DNA of 64,000 nt, taken from contig NZ_JXXV01000016.1 in NCBI RefSeq assembly GCF_000967545.1, forward strand, positions 186,001 to 250,000, written 5' to 3'. The position numbers and the translations under genes are program-made. Origin of the DNA: Vibrio galatheae. GTDB taxonomy: Bacteria; Pseudomonadota; Gammaproteobacteria; Enterobacterales; Vibrionaceae. Shown piece after piece: positions 39,571 through 48,202 of this stretch. The first letter of the stretch is position 1; each line of letters opens with the position of its first letter. The notes under the pieces were generated by a model. The model was not told where the DNA came from. It was given only the letters and a program-made list of their open reading frames with translations, and made no database searches.

Positions 39571-40266
39571 ATGTTTGATATTTTACATACTCACCCTGAT
39601 TTTATCGTTATCAACAAACATCCGAATGTTTCAGTGCATAAAGATGATGGCGATACCATGTTACTGCAAGAAGTGGCTAAACAAACAGGAGATGCACAGC
39701 TCTACCTGATCCATCGTTTAGACAAGATGACTTCTGGTTTGCTCTTGCTAGGAAGAAATGCAGGTGCCGCGAGTGAGCTTTCGAGACAGTTTGCTAATCG
39801 AAGTGTCGAAAAGTTTTACCTTGCCATTGGAAGTAAGAAACCCAAGAAGAAGCAAGGCCTTGTCAGCGGCGATATGGAACGTTCACGTCGTTCTTCATGG
39901 AAACTGCTCAATACGCAAGCTAACCCAGCTGTTACACAATTTTTCTCTCTCGCCGCGATGCCAGGTGAGCGCTTGTTTTTGTGTAAACCTCATACAGGGA
40001 AAACTCATCAAATTCGCGTTGCGCTGAAATCTCTAGGCTCAGCGATTGCCGGTGACGCTATCTACAATAATGGCAGTCAAGCGGATCGTGGGTACTTGCA
40101 TGCCTTTGCTCTTCGCTTCGAGTTCTGTCACCAAGCATACCAATTTGTATGTGACCCACGAGATAACGCCATACTCGGCGATAAGTGGAATGAAGATATT
40201 ACCAGTCAAGGCATTGAGGCTTGGCTAAAACCTTGGGAGCTATCATGGCCGAAGATCAACAAGTAA
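39571..40266 (+). CDS. RluA-family pseudouridine synthase (TIGR01621 type)
   Basis: This 231-aa enzyme converts a specific uridine in RNA to pseudouridine. The catalytic Asp is in 'YLIHRLDKMTSGLLLLGRN'. 'KPHTGKTHQIRVALKSLGSAIAGDAIYN' is the second family block. There is no S4 domain, and the short form matches the subfamily TIGR01621, whose target is not defined to my knowledge. It overlaps the following methyltransferase gene by 22 bases, so both may modify RNA. Confidence 0.9.
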   Translation: MFDILHTHPDFIVINKHPNVSVHKDDGDTMLLQEVAKQTGDAQLYLIHRLDKMTSGLLLLGRNAGAASELSRQFANRSVEKFYLAIGSKKPKKKQGLVSGDMERSRRSSWKLLNTQANPAVTQFFSLAAMPGERLFLCKPHTGKTHQIRVALKSLGSAIAGDAIYNNGSQADRGYLHAFALRFEFCHQAYQFVCDPRDNAILGDKWNEDITSQGIEAWLKPWELSWPKINK

Positions 40267-41210
40267 TTCCGGCAGCTATGCAAACCGAACAGTTGCCTCT
40301 CTTTTTTGAGCAGCTTCATCTGCAGCTCGAAGCAGCACCGAATGAAGTACGCAGGCTGTTTCACGGCCGAGGGCGAGGTTTCGATGGCCTAGAGCAGTTA
40401 ACCTGTGATTGGATTCAAGGCCAGCTTATTGTGAGTATTTTTAAGAGTGTCGATAACGCTTTCATTGCGTCACTCAAACAAGGTTTGCTGTCACTCTCAA
40501 CCAGTGATCTATGGGCCAATAAGCAAGGCACGAGCATCGTCGTGCAACATCGTTACGCAGAAGGTGCACCGTCAGAGGTATTATTTGGCGAGCTAGATTC
40601 TCGTCCAGTGGTTGAAGAGTCAGGTCTGAAGTATCAATTGGATATCGGTCGTAATCAAAACTTTGGTCTGTTCCTTGATATGCGTTGTGGACGTGATTGG
40701 GTAAAAGAGCAGGCTAAACATAAAAATGTACTTAATTTGTTTGCTTACACATGTGGTTTCTCGGTGGCGGCAATCGAGGGAGGTGCGGATCAAGTGGTTA
40801 ACGTCGATATGTCTCGCTCATCACTGTCAAAAGGGCGCGAGAACCACAAGTTGAATGGTCACAATATTAATCAAGTGAAATTTCTCGGTTACGATATTTT
40901 CCGCTCGTGGGGAAAAATCAAAAAGATGGGCCGTTATGATTTAATCGTGATTGATCCGCCGTCTTTCCAAAAGGGAAGTTTTGCATTAACCAAAGACTAC
41001 AAGCGTATTCTGCGTAAGCTACCTGAATTGTTGGCCGAAGGCGGCGAGGTTATTGCCTGTGTTAACTCCCCTCAAGTAACGAGCCAGTTTTTAATTGATG
41101 GAATGAAGGAAGAAGCACCTCAACTGAATTTCATCGAGCGACTTGCAAATCCACCAGAATTTGAAGATATCGATCCCGAAGCGTCTCTCAAGGTCTTGAG
41201 GTTTAAGTAG
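40245..41210 (+). CDS. Class I SAM-dependent methyltransferase (RlmI/RlmK-like)
   Basis: This 321-aa protein has an N-terminal region with a PUA/RlmI-like look ('LFHGRGRGFDGLEQLTCDWIQGQLIV', 'QNFGLFLDMRCGRDWVKEQA'). The Rossmann methyltransferase domain follows, with 'VLNLFAYTCGFSVAAIEGGADQVVNVDMS' as the SAM site and DPPSFQKGSF as motif IV. The DPPSF motif and domain layout point to an rRNA cytosine-5 or guanine-N methyltransferase of the COG1092 group. I use ATG 40245 (after TTGGGAGC). Exact target unknown. Confidence 0.88.
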   Translation: MAEDQQVIPAAMQTEQLPLFFEQLHLQLEAAPNEVRRLFHGRGRGFDGLEQLTCDWIQGQLIVSIFKSVDNAFIASLKQGLLSLSTSDLWANKQGTSIVVQHRYAEGAPSEVLFGELDSRPVVEESGLKYQLDIGRNQNFGLFLDMRCGRDWVKEQAKHKNVLNLFAYTCGFSVAAIEGGADQVVNVDMSRSSLSKGRENHKLNGHNINQVKFLGYDIFRSWGKIKKMGRYDLIVIDPPSFQKGSFALTKDYKRILRKLPELLAEGGEVIACVNSPQVTSQFLIDGMKEEAPQLNFIERLANPPEFEDIDPEASLKVLRFK

Positions 41211-41220
41211 TGAATACGAA

Positions 41221-41246
41221 AAAAGTGCCATATTTGGCACTTTTTT
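41221..41246 (+). terminator. Bidirectional terminator between methyltransferase and ynjF-like gene
   Basis: AAAAGTGCCA and TGGCACTTTT form a 10-bp stem with a 4-base loop and T runs on both strands, suited to both convergent genes. Confidence 0.93.
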
Positions 41247-41276
41247 GCGATTAAGGGTGATGAATATCGAGTGATC

Positions 41277-41891
41277 TTAATCATGTTCTATCAGTGTATG
41301 GAAGCCTGAATAGATGCGAGTGAAGGTGGTAAACCAGCAAGCTGCGCCAAAGATATAGGCAATGATCGCAAAGTGTTGTGGCAGCAAACACAGCAGAACA
41401 AAACAGGCAATCGTCTCGGTTCCTTCAGTCAAACCGCTCATGTAGTAGAGTGATTTGTGTTGATAAACAGGGTTGTCGATACCACGTTTGTTCGCCATGA
41501 TGGCAAAGGCGAGGAAGCTGCTGCCTGTCCCGATAAACGAGAAGATCAAAAAGGCGCCCGCGACAGCGTTTTGGTCTGGATTTGCCACCACAAAGCCAAA
41601 TGGAATAAGGGAATAAAACAAAAAGTCCAAACTGATGTCGAGGAAACCGCCTGCGTCAGTAATGCCTTGTAGTCGAGCAAGGGCACCATCTAAACCATCG
41701 CAGAGTCGATTGAGTAAAATCAGCATCAACGCCAGTGTGTATTCTTCCAAAGCCAAGGCTGGAAACGCCAAACAGCCGAGTACAAAGCCAAACAAGGTCA
41801 TTTGATTGGCTGTCACGCCACACTTGTCGATGAGTTTTGCGCATTGCGTAAGTGGCCATTTAATGATTTTGATACTCAAACTATCCAGCAT
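41277..41891 (-). CDS. ynjF: CDP-alcohol phosphatidyltransferase family protein (YnjF-like)
   Basis: This 204-aa membrane enzyme transfers a phosphatidyl group from a CDP-linked lipid to an alcohol, or a related reaction. The complete catalytic motif is visible: D65, D68, G69, A72, R73, G81, D85 and D89. About five or six transmembrane helices surround it. It overlaps the ATPase gene ynjD by 11 bases and completes a ynjBCD-F cluster as in Escherichia coli. The natural substrate is unknown. Confidence 0.9.
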   Translation of the reverse strand: MLDSLSIKIIKWPLTQCAKLIDKCGVTANQMTLFGFVLGCLAFPALALEEYTLALMLILLNRLCDGLDGALARLQGITDAGGFLDISLDFLFYSLIPFGFVVANPDQNAVAGAFLIFSFIGTGSSFLAFAIMANKRGIDNPVYQHKSLYYMSGLTEGTETIACFVLLCLLPQHFAIIAYIFGAACWFTTFTRIYSGFHTLIEHD

Positions 41892-42531
41892 TTTTGCTCT
41901 CCCATGGCCAGTTTAAGCAGCGACTACCCTCAGGGATGTCTTCTTTATCATGAGTCACCATTAACGATGGAATATTGGCTTGCTTGAGTTGCTCAGCGAC
42001 CCAACGGCGAAACTGTGCTCTAAGGTCTTTATCCAATTTGCTGTAAGGTTCATCAAATAACGCTACTTTGGGCTCTGCTAGTAACATACGAGTGAGCGCA
42101 ATGCGTGCCCGTTGCCCCCCTGATATTTGATCTGGGAATGAGTTGGCAAGCTTGGTTAACGAGATGTGTTTCAGTGCCAACAATGAGCGATCTTTGCGTT
42201 CGGCACCTCTGATTGAATCAGGTAACGCGAACGCGAGATTTTCCCAAACCGTTAGATGAGGGAAGAGCAAGTCGTCTTGAAACAAGATCCCGACTTGGCG
42301 TTTATGGGCGGGTAGCGAATCTAACTTCATGCCATCGAGCGTGATTACGCCTGAATAGTTAAACTCTGGGGATAGATGACCAGCAATCGCATCCAGCAGT
42401 GTCGATTTACCACAACCGCTTGGGCCCATTAAGGTCACCATTTCTCCTTTCTCAACGGTCATAGTTAACGCAGAGAAAAGCGTGTCGCCATTGTTTTTAC
42501 GGATGGCGAGGTTTTCGAGACAAAGACTCAT
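41881..42531 (-). CDS. ynjD: ABC transporter ATP-binding protein (YnjD-like)
   Basis: This 216-aa ABC ATPase has Walker A GPSGCGKST (36-44), signature QISGGQRARIAL and Walker B 'PKVALFDEPYSKLD'. It resembles the iron, thiamine and spermidine importer group. It overlaps the permease ynjC by 35 bases and ynjF by 11. It energises the YnjBCD importer of unknown substrate. Confidence 0.92.
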   Translation of the reverse strand: MSLCLENLAIRKNNGDTLFSALTMTVEKGEMVTLMGPSGCGKSTLLDAIAGHLSPEFNYSGVITLDGMKLDSLPAHKRQVGILFQDDLLFPHLTVWENLAFALPDSIRGAERKDRSLLALKHISLTKLANSFPDQISGGQRARIALTRMLLAEPKVALFDEPYSKLDKDLRAQFRRWVAEQLKQANIPSLMVTHDKEDIPEGSRCLNWPWESKNAG

Positions 42532-44206
42532 TCGGGAGTAAACCTTTCATTGTCAGTCGACGATACTTAACGTGTAGACGGCTAAGGAGTATCGCGAAAG
42601 AGAAGAACATTAAGGGTAGCAGCGCTTGCCAAATAGCGTAAATAGCGGTGACTCTGCGATCAAAGCCACTCGAAAGAGCAACGGCTTCTGTGGTGATGGT
42701 AGTGATGCGGCCAGCACCAAGAACTAGCGTAGGTAAATATTGCGCCAAACTTACGCTGATACCCACAGCCCAAGCGAAGGCTACTGCGGGCAACAATATC
42801 GGTAGCTTGATTTTCAGCCACGCTTGTAGTGGCGTCTTACCTAGGCTTAACGCAACCCGAGTCAAGCCGTTGTCATAGCTTCGCCACGGACCATCTAGGG
42901 ACAAATAAACAAATGGGAAGGCAAAGAAAATATGTGCCCAGCATACCCATAATAAGTAAGCATTATTATCAAAATAGAGCGTGGCGACTTGCATACCAAA
43001 TAATACGGACAACTGAGGGATCAGCATTGGGATAGCGATAATGTAACCTGGTATTTGCCGTCGGTAGCGTAAGCGATATTCGTGCGCAATCAAGGCGAGT
43101 GCAAGGGCAACGGAGGCGCAGATGATAGCAATGAGCATACTTTGCTCCAACGTGCCGAGAATCGTGTGCCATTCGTACTGCCAAAATCGCAGGCTATACT
43201 GGCTAGGGGATAGGTCAGGAAAGCGCCAGCGCTGAGCGAAGCTCCAAACAATCATTAACGGGATCATTATTAACGAAAGTAGAGCGATCATCGAGAACAA
43301 GCTTTTACCGGGTAAACGAGCACCGTGGCGCCCCGAGTATTGCCAATGTTTGAAACCTTTGGTGATCGACCATTCGATGATGCGCGCAATGCCAATCAAT
43401 ACACTCGCCATTACGAATAGGATGACAGCACCTGCTGCAGCTCTGGGTAAAAGAGAAAGGTCTGGATCGTTAAACCATTGCCATACCAGCACAGCAAATA
43501 TCGGTGGATTCGTCGGGCCAATAATTAAAGCAACATCCACCACTGACAAACTGTAAGCCAAAACCGCTAACATAGGAAAACGCAGTTTTGCCAGCCATTG
43601 CGGGAAAATACACTTCCACCATGCCTGAGCAGAGCTGTAACCCATAGAGTGGCTAACTTTTTCAATCTTATCGACCTTTAACTGTGACAGTATCGGAATA
43701 CTCATCAGTAATAAGAATGGCACTTCTTTAATGGCCAGCATAACAATTAAACCCAACGCATATGGGTCTTTAATCAATAGTGCTAGATCATTGACTGTCT
43801 GAGCATTCGGGTCGTAGCCAAACATTTGATGCAGAACTCGGATCCCCATTCCTGTCGGCGCAAACAAGAATGCAAAACCAATCGCAAAAGCGACATGTGG
43901 CATGGCGAGCAGAGGTGACAGACTCATTTCAATCTTGTGCCAGAATGGTTTGCCCCAACTAGCTTGCAAAATTGCAAAACAGATCAAGCACGCGAGGTAG
44001 CTACTGAAAATAGCAGAATAGAAAGTCAGTCCGATCGATGTCCAGACGCCTTGCCATTCGAACACCGCGTTGAAGCCATCGAGTGAAAATTGATGCTGGC
44101 CGATCGGTGGAATATAGCCGAGCGCAGACACGGCCACCCCAAGTAACCCTGGGATGGTCGGCAATATGCAAACTGCAATAATAACCAGATACAGCGCTCT
44201 TAACAT
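42497..44206 (-). CDS. ynjC: ABC transporter permease, fused double-domain (YnjC-like)
   Basis: This 569-aa inner-membrane protein has two tandem permease domains, one in about residues 50-270 and one in 330-550, like ThiP and FbpB. Each has a coupling loop (AQAWWKCIFPQWLAKLRFPML near residue 190 and 'PLQAWLKIKLPILLPAVAFA' near 460). One chain therefore replaces a dimer. The gene lies 9 bases after ynjB. Confidence 0.92.
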   Translation of the reverse strand: MLRALYLVIIAVCILPTIPGLLGVAVSALGYIPPIGQHQFSLDGFNAVFEWQGVWTSIGLTFYSAIFSSYLACLICFAILQASWGKPFWHKIEMSLSPLLAMPHVAFAIGFAFLFAPTGMGIRVLHQMFGYDPNAQTVNDLALLIKDPYALGLIVMLAIKEVPFLLLMSIPILSQLKVDKIEKVSHSMGYSSAQAWWKCIFPQWLAKLRFPMLAVLAYSLSVVDVALIIGPTNPPIFAVLVWQWFNDPDLSLLPRAAAGAVILFVMASVLIGIARIIEWSITKGFKHWQYSGRHGARLPGKSLFSMIALLSLIMIPLMIVWSFAQRWRFPDLSPSQYSLRFWQYEWHTILGTLEQSMLIAIICASVALALALIAHEYRLRYRRQIPGYIIAIPMLIPQLSVLFGMQVATLYFDNNAYLLWVCWAHIFFAFPFVYLSLDGPWRSYDNGLTRVALSLGKTPLQAWLKIKLPILLPAVAFAWAVGISVSLAQYLPTLVLGAGRITTITTEAVALSSGFDRRVTAIYAIWQALLPLMFFSFAILLSRLHVKYRRLTMKGLLPNESLSRKPRHP

Positions 44207-44215
44207 GGCTGACTA

Positions 44216-45361
44216 TTAGTTCCCGTAACGTTTCAACCATTCTTTCTCTAGCGCTGTTTGCCAACTTGGGTGTGGTTCTGCGATAGATTTGAATTGTTGA
44301 GTGTTTTTGGCTGATCCTGTTAAGTACTGATTGTTGAGTACAGAGGGATCTCCCCAGATGTTGAGGTCACCTTTGCGAGATTGCGCTTCAGGGCTTAGCA
44401 GAAAGTTTATCGCAACTTGTGCCCCTGCTTTAGCGTTGGCATTCCATGGGATGGCTAAAAAGTGGATGTTCGATAGCGCACCGTTATCCATCGCATAGGC
44501 TTTGGTCGTTTCAGCTAATTTGCCGCTTGATTGAGCTGAGTATACCGCATTCGGATTGAATGTAATGGCAAGATCGATTTGACCATCGTCGAGTAACTGA
44601 ACGCTTTCTGCGGTTCCTCCTGGGAACTGCTCTCCACCACGCCAGGCGACTTTATGAAACTCGTCTAGGTAAGCCCACAGTGGCTGCGTGACTAATTCGA
44701 AACTCTCTTGTTTCACGGGGTAGCGCAATGACGCGTCGTTATTCGTAAGCTCGATAAGCAACGCTTTAATGAAACTCGTACCATGAAACTCTGGAGGACG
44801 AGGGTAGGTCAGACGGTTAGGAAACGCTTTGGCATAACTGAGCATTTCAGCAAATGAGCGCGGTGGGTTGTTGAGTGTTTTCTCATCGTGGATAAACACT
44901 AGCTGCCCCACCCCCCATGGTGCTTCCAGTCCTTCGGTAGGTTCCGAAAAATCGACATTAACAGGGAGCGTTTTATCAACGTATTGCCAGCTTGGTAACT
45001 CTTCAACAAAAGGGCCAAAGAGCAGTTGGTTGTCTTTCATTGACTTGAAGTTTTCGCCATTGATCCACACCATGTCGACGCTGCCACCGCTGTTCTTGTC
45101 CGCGGCTTTTTCAGCGATCAAGCGCGTGGTGGTTTCAGCTATGTCACTAACTTTGACGTGATTTAAAGTGACATTGTAGCGTGACTTTAGTTCGCTACCA
45201 GCCCACTGAATATAACGATTGATTTCTTGGCTTCCTCCCCAAGCATGAAAGTAGACGGTTTGACCGTCAGCTTGTTGTTCGATGGATTGCCAATCTTCAG
45301 CGATAACCGGTGTGGTTATCGCTGTGGCTAGAATACCAATGATGCTAAATACCTTTTTCAT
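44216..45361 (-). CDS. ynjB: ABC transporter substrate-binding protein (YnjB-like)
   Basis: This 381-aa periplasmic binding protein has the signal peptide MKKVFSIIGILATAITTPVIA. The mature part resembles thiamine/iron-type binding proteins ('TVYFHAWGGSQEINRYIQWAGSEL', 'VDMVWINGENFKSMKDNQLLFGPF'). Length and operon match Escherichia coli YnjB. The Trp/Asn-rich ligand area is intact, but the ligand is unknown. It is the first gene of ynjBCD-ynjF. Confidence 0.92.
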   Translation of the reverse strand: MKKVFSIIGILATAITTPVIAEDWQSIEQQADGQTVYFHAWGGSQEINRYIQWAGSELKSRYNVTLNHVKVSDIAETTTRLIAEKAADKNSGGSVDMVWINGENFKSMKDNQLLFGPFVEELPSWQYVDKTLPVNVDFSEPTEGLEAPWGVGQLVFIHDEKTLNNPPRSFAEMLSYAKAFPNRLTYPRPPEFHGTSFIKALLIELTNNDASLRYPVKQESFELVTQPLWAYLDEFHKVAWRGGEQFPGGTAESVQLLDDGQIDLAITFNPNAVYSAQSSGKLAETTKAYAMDNGALSNIHFLAIPWNANAKAGAQVAINFLLSPEAQSRKGDLNIWGDPSVLNNQYLTGSAKNTQQFKSIAEPHPSWQTALEKEWLKRYGN

Positions 45362-45713
45362 ATGTAATCCGTATCTCGTTGTTTATTCGTTGGGCTGACT
45401 TAGCCATCCAGATTTGATAGTGGATAGTAATCAATCTTCATTGTTTATCAATGTTCATTTTACAGTAAATTCATATAATTACTTTCTACGTGTAGATGTG
45501 TTCACTTAAAACTTTTCATTTTCGCAGTGGTGCGAAGCTCATCGTAAGCCTGTAAACATAACGTGAGCGAGTTATTCTTGTTAAGCACAGCTTGAGTCTT
45601 TTAACCAGACCGGATTGTCACGCAAGTTCTTACACAACAACGTAATTTTTTGTCGTCACCGCTAGAGAGTGAGAAAGGATAGCGTATCGTCGGAGTAATG
45701 GTGAGGGGGAAAA
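45362..45713. other. Intergenic region upstream of ynjB, no gene seen
   Basis: About 350 bases separate ynjB from the META lipoprotein terminator. A short hairpin TTCGCAGTGGTGCGAA lies at 45522-45537 and AT-rich sequence is near 45460-45490, where the ynjB promoter should be. No riboswitch pattern (for example TPP) is recognised and no ORF with a ribosome binding site is found. An unrecognised small RNA cannot be excluded. Confidence 0.5.
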
Positions 45714-45740
45714 TAAAAAAGCAGCGCAAACGGCTGCTTT
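45714..45740 (-). terminator. Terminator of META-domain lipoprotein gene
   Basis: On the minus strand AAAGCAGC and GCTGCTTT form a stem followed by TTTATTTT. It lies 17 bases after the stop codon. Confidence 0.88.
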
Positions 45741-45756
45741 CAGTGACTAACTAATT

Positions 45757-46203
45757 CTAGTTCTTCCAGTCATTAAGCTTAAATGTAAGCGTATGTACGT
45801 CGTTTTTCAGCGTCATGAAGTTGTCGGTTAATACCATATCACTCCAACTGGATAAGGTCTGGCTGAACGCTTGTTCTGTGTCCATTACATCACCGATACA
45901 CATTTTCATCGTCATGCCCATTTTTTCAATGCGGAACTTGTTGTCTTTTAGTTCCGCTTGGCCGAAGAAGTTATTACAGCCAGCGTTACCATTTGCTGTC
46001 ATTTTCTCACCAATCTCAATGCGTGGTGCTTTTTGACGTTCACCCAATACGAGATCTTTGCCATCAATCGTGACCAGTTCCCAATTATGGTGTTGTAAGT
46101 CTTGAGTTGTAATTTGTCTTACATCGTCGCCATTGCTTGCACAAGCCGTCACAACGAAAGGCAGAGCCATTGCGGCAAGTAATGTTTTTGGACTAAGCTT
46201 CAT
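45757..46203 (-). CDS. META domain (HslJ-like) lipoprotein
   Basis: This 148-aa predicted lipoprotein has the signal MKLSPKTLLAAMALPFVVTA-C21. The META domain follows, recognised from 'HNWELVTIDGKDLV', 'GNAGCNNFFGQAELKDNKFRIEKMGMTMKMC' and 'LTLKFKLNDW'-like ends. Related HslJ is linked to novobiocin tolerance and heat shock in Escherichia coli. Two conserved cysteines in the domain may form a disulfide. Confidence 0.9.
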   Translation of the reverse strand: MKLSPKTLLAAMALPFVVTACASNGDDVRQITTQDLQHHNWELVTIDGKDLVLGERQKAPRIEIGEKMTANGNAGCNNFFGQAELKDNKFRIEKMGMTMKMCIGDVMDTEQAFSQTLSSWSDMVLTDNFMTLKNDVHTLTFKLNDWKN

Positions 46204-46400
46204 AATAGGTCAACTCCAATAAGTAGTGGATAAGTCATCGTAGTGACTTCGCTGCATGCAGTATAGTGAATAACCGCGCTAATTTGTCAGTATAAAGTCA
46301 TAGTTTGCGACGAGTCACAGATTGGAAGGCATTGATAAACATACAAATAAAATTCTATTAGAGTGAATTTTGAACGTTTCTTAGCTGCGAGAGTGAATGT

Positions 46401-46649
46401 TTGGAACAGTTAGAGTTTTTCACCGTCCCTAGCCCATGTGTCGGCGTTTGTACTGTAGATGAAAAAGGTTACTGCAGGGGATGCATGCGCAAACGAGAAG
46501 AACGTTTTAACTGGCTCAGTATGACGCCTGCGGAGCAGCTTCACGTGATTAAACTGTGCCGTCAGCGTTATTTGCGTAAAAAGCGACAAGCTCAGTCAAC
46601 TCAGACGGAAGAAATTCCATTGCATACACCTCAGCAAGATCTTTTTTAA
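46401..46649 (+). CDS. DUF1289 family protein
   Basis: This 82-aa protein has the DUF1289 Cys motif (PCVGVCTVDEKGYCRGCMRKREE), four cysteines that probably bind a metal, followed by 'RFNWLSMTPAEQLHVIKLCRQRYL'. It starts with TTG 46401 (GAGAG at 46389-46393 upstream); no in-frame ATG is available. Function is unknown. A second, shorter DUF1289-like gene follows 71 bases downstream. Confidence 0.88.
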   Translation: MEQLEFFTVPSPCVGVCTVDEKGYCRGCMRKREERFNWLSMTPAEQLHVIKLCRQRYLRKKRQAQSTQTEEIPLHTPQQDLF

Positions 46650-46720
46650 AATCAAATCTTTACTTTAGAATTGACCTAATCTAGATGGTAAATATCGTGT
46701 CACGTGTTTAGAGGTGTAGT

Positions 46721-46864
46721 ATGTCTATACGTTACGGTGTTAGGAACCCATGTATCGGGCTTTGTGAGATGAAAAATGACGGTATAAGCGCTGGCTGCGG
46801 TCGCTCAAGACAAGAAAGGTACTTGTGGTATCGACTGCCTGAAAGTAAGCAAGAGAGATCCTAG
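46721..46864 (+). CDS. Short DUF1289-like protein
   Basis: This 47-aa ORF starts with ATG 46721, 4 bases after GAGGTG. It keeps the DUF1289 pattern: 'NPCIGLC' , 'ISAGCGRSRQERYLWYRLP', with three cysteines at about residues 11, 15 and 26. It probably arose as a paralogue of the 82-aa gene just upstream. The motif and ribosome binding site make it very likely a real gene despite its size. Confidence 0.8.
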   Translation: MSIRYGVRNPCIGLCEMKNDGISAGCGRSRQERYLWYRLPESKQERS

Positions 46865-46913
46865 AGCGGGTACTAAGTGAATCTCTCTATTCACGCTGTC
46901 GAAGTTAACTCAA

Positions 46914-47138
46914 TTATTTCAATCCCCAACGATCATTTATCCAACCACCAGCACGTTCATCGAAATGGCTTCCAGAAAATCGGTGGTTCACTTCACTATT
47001 ACTTTTTTCGTTATGAGGATTGTCGTCGAGTAAATGTTGGATGTAGTTTGCCATCGGATCACCACCTTTCAGCCGCTCTTGCCGAGTCGCTACCTCTTTG
47101 ATTAATTGAAGACGGTATGAGTTGCTAGCTCTTTTCAT
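46914..47138 (-). CDS. Small hypothetical protein with strong ribosome binding site
   Basis: The product is 74 aa and basic at its N-terminus (MKRASNSYRLQLIKEVATRQERL), then polar with 'MANYIQHLLDDNP' and a C-terminal Trp/Gly region. A near-perfect AAGGAGG lies 8 bases before the ATG on the minus strand, which supports expression. I do not recognise a family. An overlapping plus-strand frame has no such signal. Confidence 0.72.
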   Translation of the reverse strand: MKRASNSYRLQLIKEVATRQERLKGGDPMANYIQHLLDDNPHNEKSNSEVNHRFSGSHFDERAGGWINDRWGLK

Positions 47139-47360
47139 GCAGTGATCCTCCTTGGTTATGACACTAATATGAAAAGTTAGAAGGCGATGTGGTAACCGTC
47201 AATCTCATTTGGTTAATAATTGGTCAACTTTGCTTCAATCAAGCTAAGGTAAACCAGCGCGAGTTGCAACTGGTGTATCTATCATATTGATTAAAAGAAG
47301 AAGTTTTTCTTGGTATGGATTGATGTTTTGAAATAAAAAATTCATCAAAAATTAAATCAA

Positions 47361-47384
47361 TTAGGCTGCGCAGTGGCAGCCTAA
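47361..47384 (-). terminator. Probable terminator of the repeat protein gene
   Basis: TTAGGCTGC pairs with GCAGCCTAA around a 6-base loop, 20 bases after the stop of the minus-strand gene. The downstream T run is interrupted, so confidence is moderate. Confidence 0.65.
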
Positions 47385-47404
47385 CGATCCTATGTTTTAT
47401 TGCA

Positions 47405-47965
47405 CTATTTGGCGAAATTTATGATAGGAAAACAAGGGAGGAAGCCATTATCAGCACAGTTGATTATACCAACTTGCACGCCTTCTATTTTGGCCGTTTT
47501 ATTAAAGAAACCTACCTGAACCGTCGACTCGTTGGAGAAATTTACAGCGCCTACATCCACCATAGTGTCACCTTTTGAGTAGTTAACAAAACTCACGTTG
47601 GCTCCCTTAACATCATTGGTGACATTGACTGCGCCTAGATTGACACCTGTGGTTAAACCTTCGTTCCAGTTAAAAATTCCGAGTGAAGCGCCAGTCATCT
47701 CTTGATTGACTTTAGATCCACCAAGGAACAAGCCAAAATTTACGCCTGTGGTTGTATTGGTCTCTGACATTCCGACGATAGAAAAATCGACACCTTTCAA
47801 TGTATCGACTTTACCGTGCAGCGCCGCCAATCTTACTCCTGATACCTGTGTATTGTCGGGCGCGTTGAAGTCATTTACAGAGGAAAACATAACGGGTGAA
47901 GATGCAAGAGTGGCGCAGGAGATCAACGCGCTCGTCACCGCCACTGCATTAACTATTTTTTTCAT
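47405..47965 (-). CDS. Exported VC2662-like repeat protein
   Basis: This 186-aa secreted protein has signal peptide MKKIVNAVAVTSALISCATLAS; the start at 47965 is chosen for it. The mature part is made of short repeats of the kind 'GVNFGLFLGG', 'GASLGIFNW', 'GVNLGAVNV', 'GANVSFVNY', 'VDVGAVNF', 'VQVGFFN' and 'GVQVGIIN', spaced about 18-22 residues. This pattern predicts a small beta-helix or stacked strand structure, matching proteins annotated in Vibrio as the VC2662 family. Function unknown; surface or periplasmic location likely. Confidence 0.78.
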   Translation of the reverse strand: MKKIVNAVAVTSALISCATLASSPVMFSSVNDFNAPDNTQVSGVRLAALHGKVDTLKGVDFSIVGMSETNTTTGVNFGLFLGGSKVNQEMTGASLGIFNWNEGLTTGVNLGAVNVTNDVKGANVSFVNYSKGDTMVDVGAVNFSNESTVQVGFFNKTAKIEGVQVGIINCADNGFLPCFPIINFAK

Positions 47966-48202
47966 AACAACTCCCACTTTTACTTTGTTGTTAGAGTAAA
48001 CCCTTATGGTTACTCATTTAGTAACTATAGTTGCATCGAGATGAGAGTTGCATTTGTGGTTGATTTTCAAGCTATCTGTTCCATAAATGAGGCTGTTATT
48101 GTTGGTACTACCTAACGGAGCCTTTAATTAGCGTTATGCAATCTTGTGCAATGCAAAAGTCCCTGTCTATATTTATATGGTAACGTCAGAGGCTGCTTAA
48201 CC

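Noticed and set aside
46877..47101. Plus-strand open frame opposite the 74-aa gene
   Set aside because: No ribosome binding site and starts just after another stop; the minus-strand frame has a consensus Shine-Dalgarno.
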